DNA from: Doryteuthis pealeii
Lineage: Eukaryota; Mollusca; Cephalopoda; Myopsida; Loliginidae
Direction of reading: 5' to 3'
Length of the DNA: 64,000 nt
Assembly: GCA_023376005.1 (NCBI GenBank)
Contig: CM042152.1
Span: forward strand, 82,628,969-82,692,968
The position numbers and the translations under genes are program-made. The notes under the pieces are model-generated. The model ran no database searches. It was given only the letters and a program-made list of their open reading frames with translations, and was not told the origin of the DNA. Shown piece by piece: positions 41,276-51,727 of this stretch; within the stretch, counting starts at the first letter, position 1, and every line of letters starts with the position of its first letter.

Positions 41276-41610
41276 ACACACACACACACACATACACACA
41301 CGCACACACAAATAAACAAACTACTAAGACCTGCCTTAACCCCCCCCCCAAAAAAAAAAAAAAAAATTGGCCAAATCTGGAATGATACTAAGACATTGTT
41401 GAACAGACACACACCCACACATAAACACTTACACATACACACATAAACACTTACACATACACTCACACACACACACACACACACTTACACATACACACAC
41501 ACATAAACACTTACACATACACACACACACATAAACACTTACACATACACACTCACATATACACTTACATATACACACACGCAAAGAATTTGGAGGAAGA
41601 TATCATTGGG
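41276..41610. repeat. CA-rich array with 22-34-bp ACACTTACACATACACAC units
   Basis: CA tracts, a C10A17 run at 41341, and tandem units of ATAAACACTTACACATACAC between 41420 and 41580. No coding content. Confidence 0.9.
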
Positions 41611-41621
41611 TATACAACAGA

Positions 41622-41806
41622 ATGGACAATTCCTAGCAACAAGGTAACATCTCCAGAACTTAGCTTTCAGAAATCTTCTGACGAAGGGATCTTTATCTCG
41701 AAATATCAATAATAAATCAAAGGTAAACAAACAACACCATAGTTACCCCATCTTTTTCTTTACACTTGCATTGTAATAGCCTTCAAAACCAACCACCAAA
41801 CCAAAG
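41622..41806 (+). repeat. Duplicated block D, copy 2, with hammerhead-like core
   Basis: Second copy of 40960-41132, including the CTGACGA ... GAAA core and the AACCAACCACCAAACCAAA tail. The two copies are about 660 bp apart in direct orientation and bracket the CA-rich material and a LINE fragment. Confidence 0.7.
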
Positions 41807-41918
41807 TTTTTTTATATAAATTTCTTGTCCTGTCTTATCTTTCTGAATCAGTGTCCGAACTAGAAAACTGCTGTATATACCGTCTAAAAGAACTCTACTA
41901 AAGTCTCCTAAAAATCAC

Positions 41919-42293
41919 GGTAATTATGAACTTTTGTTTAGTAAATTAGGGTGTCCCAGAAAAAACATAACCCAAAATTTTGTAATAAAACAGTTAATTT
42001 TAACTAGGGGGGGTTTAGGGCTAGGGTTAGGATTTAGGGTTGGGATTGGGGTTAGGGTTCTGTTTTTTCTGGGTCACCCTGTAAAGGGGGACCCAGAAAA
42101 ACAGAACCCAAATTATTTATTTATTTTCCTATTAAACTAACCCTAAACCCTAAACCCCAACCCTAACTCTAAACCCTAACCCTAACCCTAATCCTAAACC
42201 CCCCTAGTTAAAATTAACAGTTTTATTACAAAATTTGTGGGTTCTGTTTTTTCTGTGACACCCTAATTTACTAAACAAAAGTTCATAATTACC
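41919..42293. mobile_element. 375-bp palindrome whose inner arms are telomere-like TTAGGG repeats
   Basis: Outer arms are GGTAATTATGAAC and its complement. Next come TTTAGTAAATTAGGGTGTCC and its complement, the GTTAATTTTAACTAGGGGGG arms, and degenerate TTTAGGG/TTAGGG units on the left with CCCTAAA/CCCTAA on the right. A centre near 42085-42120 separates them. The GGGTGTCC/GGACACCC-like border inside the outer arms looks like transposon terminal repeats. Both arms remain similar throughout, so the foldback is recent or maintained. Confidence 0.85.
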
Positions 42294-42689
42294 AAAATCA
42301 CTTCCCAATATATTGAAAATTCGGTATTTTACCCATATATTGGAATTAAAAAGATTTCCTCCAATTATTACTCTCAAGCTTCTTGGTTTTTGTTTGTTCG
42401 TTTGTTTTTTCATAAAGGTTTACTTAGCAAATATACAAATGGGACAGAGTAATTAGCAATTGATAGGCTGAATTAACAAGTCCCGTGAGATCTCGTTGTT
42501 TCTCTCTCCTTTATAGGAAAAACAGACGATTCCATTCTCATTATTTAGTAACTATATGACAATCAACTATCAAAATCTGCCGACCTCGCTAATTTGCATA
42601 GCTAATCCTTTGATACTGCTGGTGATATTCTGCGAATAACACCATACTATTATACACACAAATCCATATACATCCATACATATACACTA

Positions 42690-43425
42690 ACCTTCTAATC
42701 ACTAAACTTTTAAACGAACTTAACTCTATTAGCCATAGCAAGAAAATGATATTCTGCTGGATTCCAAGCCATATAGGAATCCAGGGAAATGATAAAGCAG
42801 ATTCATTAGCTAAATCTGCACTTGACATGATACCAGACAAAAACTACAAAATACCATACAGTGATCTTAAACAAAAAAATCAAGCAAATAATGACAATCA
42901 AATGGCAGCAATTATGGAATGAAAATCCCCACAACAAACTCTACAAACTACAGCCCAACTTAAAAGAAAGGACACCTGATCCTAGTAATACCAGAAGAGA
43001 AGAAACCACTATCACCCGGCTACGCATTGGCCACACTAGATTAACCCACTCCTTCATTTTAAAAGAAGAACCTCCACCTAAATGTTCATGTGGAAATCGA
43101 TACACTATAAAACATATTCTGATTGAATGCACACACCTGTCCCACACTCGAAGAAAGTTCTACAATGTTGACAGCATGGACAAACTATTTGGAAAAATAG
43201 ATCCCAAGTGGATAGTAAACTTTTTGAAAAGAACCGGTCTCTTATCAAGGATGTACGTTCACAGACCAACAAAAATCACCCACTCACTCTCTTGATGTTA
43301 GCAACAGAAAACTTGATTACAGCAAATAAACCCCGATACATTTTTGAATACCTAATTACCAAGAGAAGTATTCGGCATAAAATAACCCAAGGGGTTGACA
43401 TGCCGTAAAACCCAACCAACCAAAC
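42690..43425 (+). pseudogene. RNase H-bearing LINE (Jockey/I-like), 3' part
   Basis: The frame begins LLITKLLNELNSISHSKK, then FCWIPSHIGIQGNDKADSLA, the terminal RNase H motif (H..I.GND.AD). A shift in an A7 run near 42876 leads to the frame KQIMTIKWQQLWNENPHNKL and then CSCGNRYTIKHILIECTHLS, the CCHC-like C-terminal motif of such LINEs. The 3' end GGCATAAAATAACCCAAGGG, TTGACATGCCGTAAAACCCA and an AACC tail match the tails of the S1 family. It is 5'-truncated near 42690 and not translatable. Confidence 0.82.
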
Positions 43426-43650
43426 CAAATCACTACTATACACACAAATCCATACACATCCATACATATACACTACTATACACACAAATCCATATACATC
43501 CATACATATACACTATTATACACACAAATCCATACATATACACTACTATACACACAAATCCATACATATACACACACACATATACACATATACACTACTA
43601 TACACACAAATCCATATACATCCATACATATACACTAGACCTGGGTCCAC
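43426..43650 (+). repeat. CACAAATCCATACATATACA minisatellite
   Basis: Units of about 20-44 bases (ACACAAATCCATACATATAC with optional CATCCATA insert, then ACTACTAT) are repeated about seven times. One unit also sits at 42655-42690 before the RNase H LINE, so the array flanks the LINE on both sides. Confidence 0.9.
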
Positions 43651-43894
43651 ACACACTCATACAGATACGCTTGCAACCACATGCGTGTAGAAGAACAATA
43701 GTTGGTTCAGTATATCATTTACTTGTATAGAATAAATATAAGAACAATTTACGACAAAATGATAACAAGGATATTATATTGCCTGAGAAAACTTAATAGA
43801 AGAGAATACAGACATAACGGGAGATACGAAGAAGAACTATACATAGTTGTATAAGAAAACTATCCTAATAGGAAAAATAGTGTTTTAGTAAATA

Positions 43895-44260
43895 AAGTCA
43901 TTGGAATTCCAGTCTAGGAAAACTATAATATAGTTTTTGTGCCCGTGTAGTTACAGCGCCTCCTGTGACTGTGAAGTCCTATGTTCAGTCCGCTACGGAG
44001 AGCCTGCCGCCAGCGAGGACGGTCCTGAGACAAATTTTCCCAGCTGGAAGGGGCAATGCCAAATCACCTGAGATCATTGCTACAGACATCCTTGAATCGC
44101 AGCTGGCGGCAACCAATCTGTCTCTTACCAGACAAAAGCTCTGCATAAAGAATGTCTTTCGCATAGAGGATATATAGTTCGGGATTCGTCCATCATCCAT
44201 CCGGTGGACCTGGTCTAACCATCGATATTTGTCTCTCTCTGCTTTCATCTTAGTTCTTAA
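43895..44260 (-). pseudogene. LINE-2 3' end, 5'-truncated and internally deleted copy
   Basis: On the minus strand it carries the LINE-2 tail (VRDRLVAASCDSRMSV-like out-of-frame text, CAGCTGGGAAAATTTGTC, AGGACCGTCCTCGC) and the 3' UTR complement (CAAAAACTATATTATAG). Relative to LINE-2 the sequence between the WW-type segment and the zinc finger is deleted. Confidence 0.8.
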
Positions 44261-44579
44261 TTATGAACACTTAGACTTATTCTTTTAGTGTAAAAGTAAA
44301 TGTTGTTGTTGTTGTTTATTGATTTTAACTACATATCAACCAATCTGGGGTTATGTCATACCTAACGGTTAGGAAGTGATACATATTGTGTATTTATATT
44401 TATACTTTTTAGTAATTAGTTTTTACAATGTGTTAGCATTATTGGGGATTATGTTGTATGGTATTGATTTGTTTCATGTCTATATTCTATGGTATAATTT
44501 TATTTCTCTCAAAAAAGAGAGAATATCCTCCATGTTGACATTTTCAAACAGATCTTTCATATTATTTGCTTTAGTCGTC

Positions 44580-44720
44580 GGGATGGCCTAAAGTCGGTAT
44601 CAGCCAATCAGCAAGAGAGTCTATCTCCTTTTCACCAGCGCTAGACGAAGGAGATTGTTTTTGCATCTGAGGTGGAGCACCACACCTACCATCAGCTCCT
44701 TACTTTACCGCACAGATCCC
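44580..44720 (-). repeat. SINE body (second SINE family), inverted
   Basis: Reverse complement of the 3' body of 35850-36095: GGTGAAAAGGAGATAGACTC, TTGGCTGATACCGACTTTAG and GGTAGGTGTGGTGCTCCACC. Confidence 0.7.
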
Positions 44721-44744
44721 TGTGCTACTCATACGCTGAGTTGG

Positions 44745-44880
44745 CGCCAAATATACCAAATATACCGCCAAATACAAGTGATAACAAGGATATTGTATTA
44801 CCTGAGCAACGCCTTCCAAAAGAAACCTCCATATTTACTGCTGAAACCGGAACAATAAAATTTCTCGACAAGTAAATCTA
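44745..44880 (+). repeat. Repeat R7 (NTSDNKDI-reading), copy 1
   Basis: CCAAATACAAGTGATAACAA, then GCCTTCCAAAAGAAACCTCC and CTGCTGAAACCGG, repeated at 45825-45925 and partly at 43760. The frame PNTSDNKDIVLPEQRLPKET is shared by two copies with few changes, so it might be a coding TE remnant. No family recognised. Confidence 0.6.
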
Positions 44881-45234
44881 AAATCTTCATAATTGTTGTA
44901 GGTGACTCACCTATGACCAGTACAATGGACTTACCCAAAGGTTATATTTAGCAGAGCAAAGCTGCTCAAGCGAGAAGTAGCAGATACATGTCTTCGTGTA
45001 CGCTGTTACCAAGGAACCCTCCTCATTTTGTACATTGATATATTGCTGAATACATTCTGTTCTCTACTTTTATCTCCATGTTGAGTGATTATTTATTGAC
45101 CCTTAAACAGGTCATAATAATAATCCATTCTGATTCCGTCTCTGTCTTTATCCATAAGAAAAAAAAACAAAAAAACAAAAACAAAAAAATAAAAAACTTT
45201 ATAACCACCAATCATAAAACTCCTAACCAAATCC

Positions 45235-45650
45235 AAGTCCATATATTGTTGGTATCTTTCCGTCTGCGAGAGGCGATGGAGTAGTATCCAATTTTTTAAT
45301 TAAAAAAAAATTATTGGAACTACGTAGTCTGGGCGGGTTCATATGGAGGAACAATAAATCCTCCTCGCCACACTGCCACTGTAATCCAAAGGAAAGGCAA
45401 GAAGCCAATGCAGTTTGGCATCAGTAGTGTCGCAGGAGTCGCTGGGTAGCACTGGATTTCATCATCACACAACCATAGGGAGTCCGGCTCCTGATTTGTA
45501 TTCGAGGTTTACTCTCCTAGCCTTTCCTTAGGATGAGGTAAAGCAGCTAGGCAGCGGAGGTTTTGTATCGGACTTTTTCTAGTCCTAGATGGGTTGCCGA
45601 CCAAGGCTAAAGAGTCCCTTCTAACCGGTTTGGGGATTTAAGTACCCCAA
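45235..45650 (+). repeat. Dispersed repeat R4, copy 2
   Basis: Collinear with 36310-36665 but about 60 bp longer because of an extra AGGATGAGGTAAAGCAGCTA block near 45530. It ends in a GGGATTTAAGTACCCC palindrome. Confidence 0.75.
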
Positions 45651-45724
45651 ACCTAACAAATAAGCCAAGCAAATAAAGTACCCATTATACCATGACCATA
45701 CTGTTGTTTGAATACAGAGGGAAA

Positions 45725-46010
45725 TTAACTTGGAAATACAAACTTTTTAAAAATTTCATTTCTTGTTCATAATTATTTGAATTGAACACTTTTTTTATAA
45801 TTGCTGATGAAGTGAGGAAAATAACGCCAAATACAAGTGATAACAAGGATATTATATTGCTTGTGCAATGCCTTCCAAAAGAAACCTCCATATTTACTGC
45901 TGAAACCGGCACAATAAAATTTCTCGAAATTAACTTGGAAATACAGACTTTTTTTATTTCATTTCTTGTTCATAATTATTTGAATTGAACACTTTTTATA
46001 ATTGCTGATG
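45725..46010 (+). repeat. Tandem duplication containing R7 copy 2
   Basis: The block AATTAACTTGGAAATACA to TTTATAATTGCTGATGA occurs at 45725-45808 and again at 45930-46009, separated by the R7 segment. The repeat period is about 204 bases. Confidence 0.8.
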
Positions 46011-46384
46011 AGGACGGCCTTGTGTACTACTAGGTGTAACTCGTTGGCTGAGGATGCCAAAATAGTGAACATCTGAACTTTGAAGTGTTGGAATATTTTG
46101 GTGATATAAGGTGTGCTACAATACACCACTTAAATTTATAGACTAAACGAGGTCACATGGTTTATACCTCAGCCAACTAACAGCCCTAATACGTGGCTGG
46201 TTAACTAATTAGTCGTTGATACTGAGAAACATCCATTTGCAATCACCGACGAAGGACTTTCAAGACAACCAAAGAATTCTTTACCAATGATCGCGCTCTG
46301 GACAAGCGCTCTCGCTGGACAAGCGCTCTTGCTTGAAGCCCATGAGGATGGCCACTAAAATCGTAACATGATGTTCAATGTTCA

Positions 46385-46920
46385 AATCTATAAGCCACGC
46401 AAAAAAGTAGATATTCAACTGGATCCTGAGCAATATGGGGGTTCAGAGAAATGATAAGGCCGACTCGATAACCAAATCTGTACTAGACATGGTGCCGAAC
46501 AATAACGCCAAATACAAGTGATTACAATTTTGATTTTTCAGACTGTTGTCCTCATCTTTATTGTGGAATGTATAAACACAACATTTTTGGATGCTGTATC
46601 CTTTGGCCTTCCTTAGGTGTTCCCTGTGTATCTGTGTATAGTAATGATCCAACCTGTGAAATCATTTTTAATAGTTTGACACTTGATCAAACAAGATGTC
46701 AAAGAACATTTGAATATCTTATTCAAAATATATTGTTTTTTTGCACACCGATCATTCCGACATGTGTTACAAAAAGAATCAAAATCATTTTTAGAAAGAA
46801 AAAAAAAGAAAAAAAAAACTTGACAAAAGAGAATGCATATCAAGAGGAATTTTGTTTCCTAACTGTTAGACATGACATAACCCCAGACGGGTTGATATGC
46901 CATTAAAATCAATCAACCAA
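46385..46920 (+). pseudogene. Second RNase H LINE remnant with internal insertion
   Basis: Frames read ISHAKK-like, then NDKADSITKSVLDMVPNN, parallel to NDKADSLAKSALDMIPDK in the copy at 42690. A degenerate Penelope-like segment (ACTGTTGTCCTCATCTTTAT, then GGCCTTCCTTAGGTGTTCC) interrupts at about 46505-46620. The right end has the tail GGGTTGATATGCCATTAAAA, then TCAATCAACCAACCAAC. It is heavily decayed. Confidence 0.65.
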
Positions 46921-46938
46921 CCAACAACATTATATGCA

Positions 46939-47567
46939 CTAACAAATATATGCACCCTCCGGGTGCAAGTATTTAAGTTTTAATGTAATGAAATATTATA
47001 TTAAATTAGAAAGGCTAATGAAACTGAATAAGAATGCAGATAAAAAGATTTGAAACAGAGGGGGATATAATCGAAAAATAGAATAACTGAAATTTATTCC
47101 TCCATCACTCTCGTCTTTCATTGTTATTTTTTCTAATTTAAGTATTTAATTAAAAGATGAAGTAAAGAATAAAATGACAGTTATCTTTTCTTGTTAATGG
47201 ATTTCATTTAAGATTCATTGAAGAGATTTTTGCTTATATTCATTAAAATAAAGCCAAACAATTAGAAACCAATAATACTAAGCATATATTTATTAAAATT
47301 ACATTTTTAATATCAATATGCAAATCAGCCTTCACATTCACACTGTAAACCGTTATTTTGTTGTATATATAAATACAATTGCATGCTATTAGTATGTAGA
47401 TATGGTTAACAGTATAAATAATGTTAAACAATTTTATTAATAATTGAGGTTAAAATAAGGATAAATTCATGGTGAATGTGACGTCAATTACTAAGGGAAT
47501 TGTGACTTGAGTAGTGATTTAGTTTCGGTTACAGACAGAAAAACACACAATCTCCATTATAATAAGA
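46939..47567 (-). mobile_element. Non-autonomous Helitron, second copy (629 bp)
   Basis: Same family as 26783-27421 and similar along the full length on the opposite strand. The 5' end TCTTATTATAATGGAG is preceded by A. The 3' hairpin (GCACCC, GGA, GGGTGC) is intact, and the terminus reads TTTGTTAG followed by T, so the usual CTAG has a C-to-T change. There is no coding sequence. Confidence 0.88.
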
Positions 47568-47579
47568 TTTGCATAAATA

Positions 47580-48816
47580 CTCTCTTTCAAGCATTGAACT
47601 TTACACACAATCATTGTTTATTCAATTTTTGTTCTTTTTTTAAATATTTTGTTTTTTCTGTCAGCACAATTTTATGGTAATAATTTAGTCACTTAAAGTT
47701 CAAGATTACCTAAATGAAAATCAAGGTCATAAAAAAATACTTTCAACACTCATTGATTATTATCAAGGATGTGTTTGAAATCCAGAAAAATTTCTAACCA
47801 AGCAATGTTGGGTATTTACTAGTATCCCACGTATACGGATCAGGCACAAGGCCATATTAATGTGGGACCATCCACAAGTCGTGACTCATGGGTGGCGAGT
47901 GTAAACTTTTTAGGGGAACTCTTATCTCCCAGTTGTAGGCAAATTATTCGGACGAAAGAAGACAAACAATGGAATTTAAACACATATATTGACAAAGGGT
48001 ACAAGAATATTGTTGCAAATTTTGTTGGCATTTGCTACAAGACTTATCTGTGAGGTGAAATACAATTCGTTGGAGAAGTGGCACTAGAAAGGGAATTCTG
48101 GTTGCTGTGGTTGTAGAATTCTGTAGAGACCCGTCCGTTGTGGTTAGTTCTCGTACGATAAGTAAAAGGAGTAGGGAGTACTTTGTAACACCCGCCCTAA
48201 AGGCTGATAAGCACCTGGAGGCCCTTTTGCTGCTGCGAACCTTTCTGTGCATTTCTTGCACCTTCCAACATTAACCCACCGTATGGTATGAAATTGGCTC
48301 GATCTTGAACTGTTGTCCAAGAGGGAGAAAAAAAATTTGATTCCCTATTTGAAGTTTTAACTTAGTTAAAGTCCGCATATACCCTCCTATTTATCCTCGG
48401 TCTGGATAAAGTGAAGGCATGACAATTCTTACTGATGTAATTAATTTTATTCAATTAACACGTGAAACTGTAAGAAAACAAATAGCATTTAATAACAGCG
48501 AATACAACAAAGAAGAACAATTTAAAAGAATCTCAAAATACAGAAACTTCAACAAATAGACATCAAAAGATAGAAACTCACAGCTTGTTGCTTCATTCCG
48601 ATCAACCTGGCAGCGATAATCTAACTAAAGTCCCCTTTCCACTTTTTGGTTAGGGTTCCTAGACCGCAGAAACTATTGATCCGCACCAAATGCTGTTAAC
48701 TCTTAAACTACCATAAATTTAATACTCTTGGTGGTAGTTAATTTATACAAACAAAAATATTCATATAAAAATAAAACATAATTAAAACTGGTCAGTTTTT
48801 AGCAGCAGCTACAGAA
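47580..48816. other. No gene seen
   Basis: AT-rich with one more balanced stretch at 47820-48280. Frames on both strands there are under 106 codons and lack recognisable motifs. No terminal repeats or tRNA-like boxes were identified. Confidence 0.4.
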
Positions 48817-49028
48817 GGTCATTAAACCTTCCAACTTTTTATGATACCCTTTAAACTTAACAGCTACTCTAAAAATGTGTATGAATCAGTAATAAAAAAA
48901 TACTTTATCATTAGAAATTCGCATCTTTTAATCGTTTAGCAACTCACATGTGGTTGTGTCCCATATCACAGCTTTTAGTTAGATTCAACTTTAATAGCAG
49001 ACAAACAACATCACTCGATTCTTTTCAG

Positions 49029-50183
49029 CTACACAAGAGTCGATGGTAAAATACGACCGTTACGAAAGGCGTAGATCTCTCTACGGTCTATTTTGAAGCG
49101 AGCTGCGTTCTCTCCATAGTTACTCCGGCTATGTATCAACACATCACAGTGTGCCAAAATGTACTGGTCGAGAAGGACTTTTTCCACACCTTGGCACACT
49201 GTGGGTGATGCTCTCCGATAAAAATCCACGTGAACAATGCGTCCCCCTGTGTCCATAATCTGCTGGGGAAAATATCGCTTGGCCTCGCGCCGAACATCTT
49301 CCGAATCGGCCGTGACAAAGATTTTATAAAGACGTGAGTCGTTGTATCGACGCAGGAAATCCCAGACGACATTTACACTTGATTTCTTATTTCTAAAATC
49401 ATCGGCGGGTAACGTTGGATTACGTCCTAGACGTATTTGGGCACATATCAATTTTGTAGAGTTTGTGACTTTTGATTTTTTCAAAAAGGTTTGTAATTTT
49501 TGCGCGATAATATTACCAGGTTTGAAAATCTTCTCATAGCTTTCGGCAAAGAATTGTGTATAAGTTATGTTTGATAACCAATTTAATTGAGTTTTGTAGT
49601 TATTATTATTTTTCAGTAAATCATATAGAACATAATTGGTTTGTAAATAAACTACATCGGCTTTGTACCGTTTATTGAAATTTATATTTTGTATCGTTTG
49701 TATACTCCTCCGATTTAATAGTTTAACTGTTTGTTTACTTAGCTTGGTGATTTCCCTCCGAGGAATTTCCCATTGTACCTGGTTTTCATCTAAGTATTGT
49801 CGGATATCACATGGTTTGGTTATGATCAAACTAAATTTCCGTTTCGTTAAATTTGCCAATAAAAACGTTGAAATAATCCCATGTTGCCTGTCGCCGAGAC
49901 CACCACAGGCATCGATTGTACATGAATAAATTAGGTATTTTTTTCTTTGGTTCGTTTTTATAGATTTGTGTTTTTTACCCACTTTAACAGTAGCAGTAGT
50001 TCTCCTTAGTGTTGGAGTCTTTAATGACGTCAGATTCAGATCTTTTCTTTGATTGGTCAAATCATTGTTCAAAGTCTGAGCTTGGCTTTGATTGGTCCAG
50101 AAATTAATATTCAACGCTGGTATTCGTTCAGTATAGACAAGCAACAGGAAAGGAACGAGTAGTACGGGGACGACGATAATGAT
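49029..50183 (-). CDS. Fucosyltransferase-like type II membrane glycosyltransferase, terminal exon
   Basis: A 384-codon open frame that ends in TAG. The start chosen is the splice acceptor TTTTCTTTGTTTCAG, because no ATG precedes the first hydrophobic residues. An upstream exon should supply the start and cytoplasmic tail. Residues 1-17 form a signal anchor (IIIVVPVLLVPFLLLVY), followed by a polar stem to about 82. The catalytic region has CGGLGDRQHGI (93-103), CAQIRLGRNP (247-256, in the position of the HxRRGD-like sugar-nucleotide motif), IFVTADSEDVRREA (288-301) and HCDVLIHSRSNYGENAA (345-361). These recall GT-B fucosyltransferase folds (NodZ/GT11/GT23-like). Sequons at N31, N50, N111, N205, N241 and N281 fit a Golgi lumenal protein. 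The donor and acceptor are not shown by the sequence. Confidence 0.8.
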   Translation of the reverse strand: MIIVVPVLLVPFLLLVYTERIPALNINFWTNQSQAQTLNNDLTNQRKDLNLTSLKTPTLRRTTATVKVGKKHKSIKTNQRKKYLIYSCTIDACGGLGDRQHGIISTFLLANLTKRKFSLIITKPCDIRQYLDENQVQWEIPRREITKLSKQTVKLLNRRSIQTIQNINFNKRYKADVVYLQTNYVLYDLLKNNNNYKTQLNWLSNITYTQFFAESYEKIFKPGNIIAQKLQTFLKKSKVTNSTKLICAQIRLGRNPTLPADDFRNKKSSVNVVWDFLRRYNDSRLYKIFVTADSEDVRREAKRYFPQQIMDTGGRIVHVDFYRRASPTVCQGVEKVLLDQYILAHCDVLIHSRSNYGENAARFKIDRREIYAFRNGRILPSTLV

Positions 50184-50198
50184 CTGAAACAAAGAAAA
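50183..50198 (-). promoter_or_regulatory. Splice acceptor of the glycosyltransferase exon
   Basis: On the minus strand a pyrimidine tract TTTTTCTTTGTTT is followed by CAG and then the coding frame. It is conserved in the broken copy at 27450-27465, which argues that it is functional and not chance. Confidence 0.75.
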
Positions 50199-50774
50199 AG
50201 TTAGAGTTATTAATTTTGTTATAAATATTTATAAAAAGTCATATTCAAATTTGAAAGGGTCAAATGTATAGTTGAGCCTTTCAAGGTCAGTATCTCGAGC
50301 AGGTCTTGAACCTTTGTGTCTGCAGTTATATCTTCTCATTATAATGGAGATTGTGTGTGTTTCTGTCTGTAACCGAAACTATATTACTACTCAAGTAACA
50401 CTACATTTCCTATGTAAATAAGCGTCTCTCGTGCAAATCAGCTTTCTTTAAAGAGTTGTTATAAGGCAGACACTCAGGTGGTTGCGCAATTCGCTCACCG
50501 CTAGCAGATAAAAACTATCGGAATTTTATCCTCGAGTTTGTCTCCTAGAAATAAAATTAGCACCCTACGTAGTAGTAGGGACCGACTTTTAAAAAAAACA
50601 AATAACAGAAAAAAGGGAACTAGGAAAAAATAATGACAAAATGACGACTGTAAGCCTAAAAGGCAAAATTTATTAACTTGCAAGATTATTGAAATTTGAT
50701 ATAGGACTCGTTTCTGACTTCACCGGTAACAACCCTTAAGGGACAAACGTCGGGTTTCACCGACAAACACCAGA

Positions 50775-50870
50775 TGTGACCCTAACAGTTATTACCACTC
50801 CCGGTCGGAGTGGACTTGGGGGAAATGGTGATAAAGTTGTGTTACACATTCCCCATACCTCCAACTGATC
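50775..50870 (-). repeat. S1 family fragment
   Basis: Reverse complement of part of S1 (GTGACCCTAACAG, then CCGGTCGGAGTGGACTTGGG and CACATTCCCCATACCTCCAA). It starts immediately at the edge of the duplicated segment. Confidence 0.65.
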
Positions 50871-51390
50871 TCGTTTATTGGTGTACTGGCTGAAATAAAT
50901 TTATAATAACCAATAATATTACAAAGCAATTGTTGGAAATTGGGTTATCTGCCCACCCGGAAGTCCGGACAATAGGGCCTGAGGATAGAACCCTGAATCA
51001 GCAGAACCAATACTGCAGGCACTAGAAGAAGACCTGATTCGGCACGCTAGAAAAAGACGTCAACTCCAACAAGCAGACAACACCGAGACAACAAGATAAG
51101 TGCACACAAATCTCTTGTATTACTTTTATATATCCCGCCAGTAGAAATTCTCTGGCAAACACTTAAAGACACTTGCACAAGAATTATACACACTTTAATA
51201 ACTAACCCTCAAATAAAACTGTTAACCCATTTATAAACTTTATAATTTGCCTTGTCTCCTTCCTTTACGACTGAGATACTAATTCACCCCAGTATTTCTG
51301 TTACAATGTTATGAAGCTCCTTCCAGAAAAGTTATTGTCAAAAGAAATTTGAAAATAACTTTTCTTGATGGAGGTTCATAACATCCTACC
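50871..51390. other. No gene seen
   Basis: Ordinary AT-rich sequence with short purine-rich stretches near 50990-51080 resembling the LTR-leader GAAGACC words. No frame. Confidence 0.35.
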
Positions 51391-51394
51391 CGTG

Positions 51395-51530
51395 GCGAAC
51401 GGGTTGGGTAATAGGTGTCCTATCTTGCAGATCCATTTACTACTGAATAGTGAATTTGATCCTCGTTGGATGCCCCATCCTTGTGACCTTGTGACCTTGT
51501 GTCATATCCCTCCTGTGGTGAACGGGTTGG
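51395..51530 (+). repeat. tRNA-like SINE remnant
   Basis: ACTACTGAATAGTGAATTTG, then ATCCTCGTTGGATGCCCCAT resembles the B-box half of 35150-35275. GGCGAACGGGTTGGGTRAAT occurs before and after, so the unit is partly duplicated. Confidence 0.5.
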
Positions 51531-51727
51531 GTGAATACCTTTATGTTTGTGTGCACATGTTTTTCTCTATTATGCAACTGAATCTCATTTCAGAGAAATA
51601 AGAAATTCTGTTGTTTTTTCTGATATGTGTTGCATAGCGGGGTCAATTTAAAGTAGCTCGTTGTCATAGTAATAATTAATCTTATTATAAATATTTACAA
51701 AAAAATTATTCAAATAAAGAATATTTG

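Larger units (their letters stand above)
48817..50771 (-). repeat. Inverted segmental duplication, arm B
   Basis: Reverse complement of 26241-29121 without its two insertions. The left limit is GAAGGTCATTAAACCTTCC and the right limit is GGGTTTCACCGACAAACACC. Both arms share, on the gene's upstream side, a TCTTCTCATTATAATGGAGA block that matches the first 65 bases of the Helitron, so an older related Helitron end predates the duplication. Confidence 0.9.

Noticed and set aside
40655..41484. Cysteine/valine-rich proteins on the minus strand
   Set aside because: They are translations of CA microsatellites.
41985..42200. Chromosome-end or interstitial telomere
   Set aside because: The repeats are short, degenerate and arranged head to head inside a longer palindrome with transposon-like arms.
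45995..46040. Second canonical hammerhead (GCTGATGAGGACGGCC)
   Set aside because: CTGATGA is present but no GAAA follows at a usable distance and no stem II closes.
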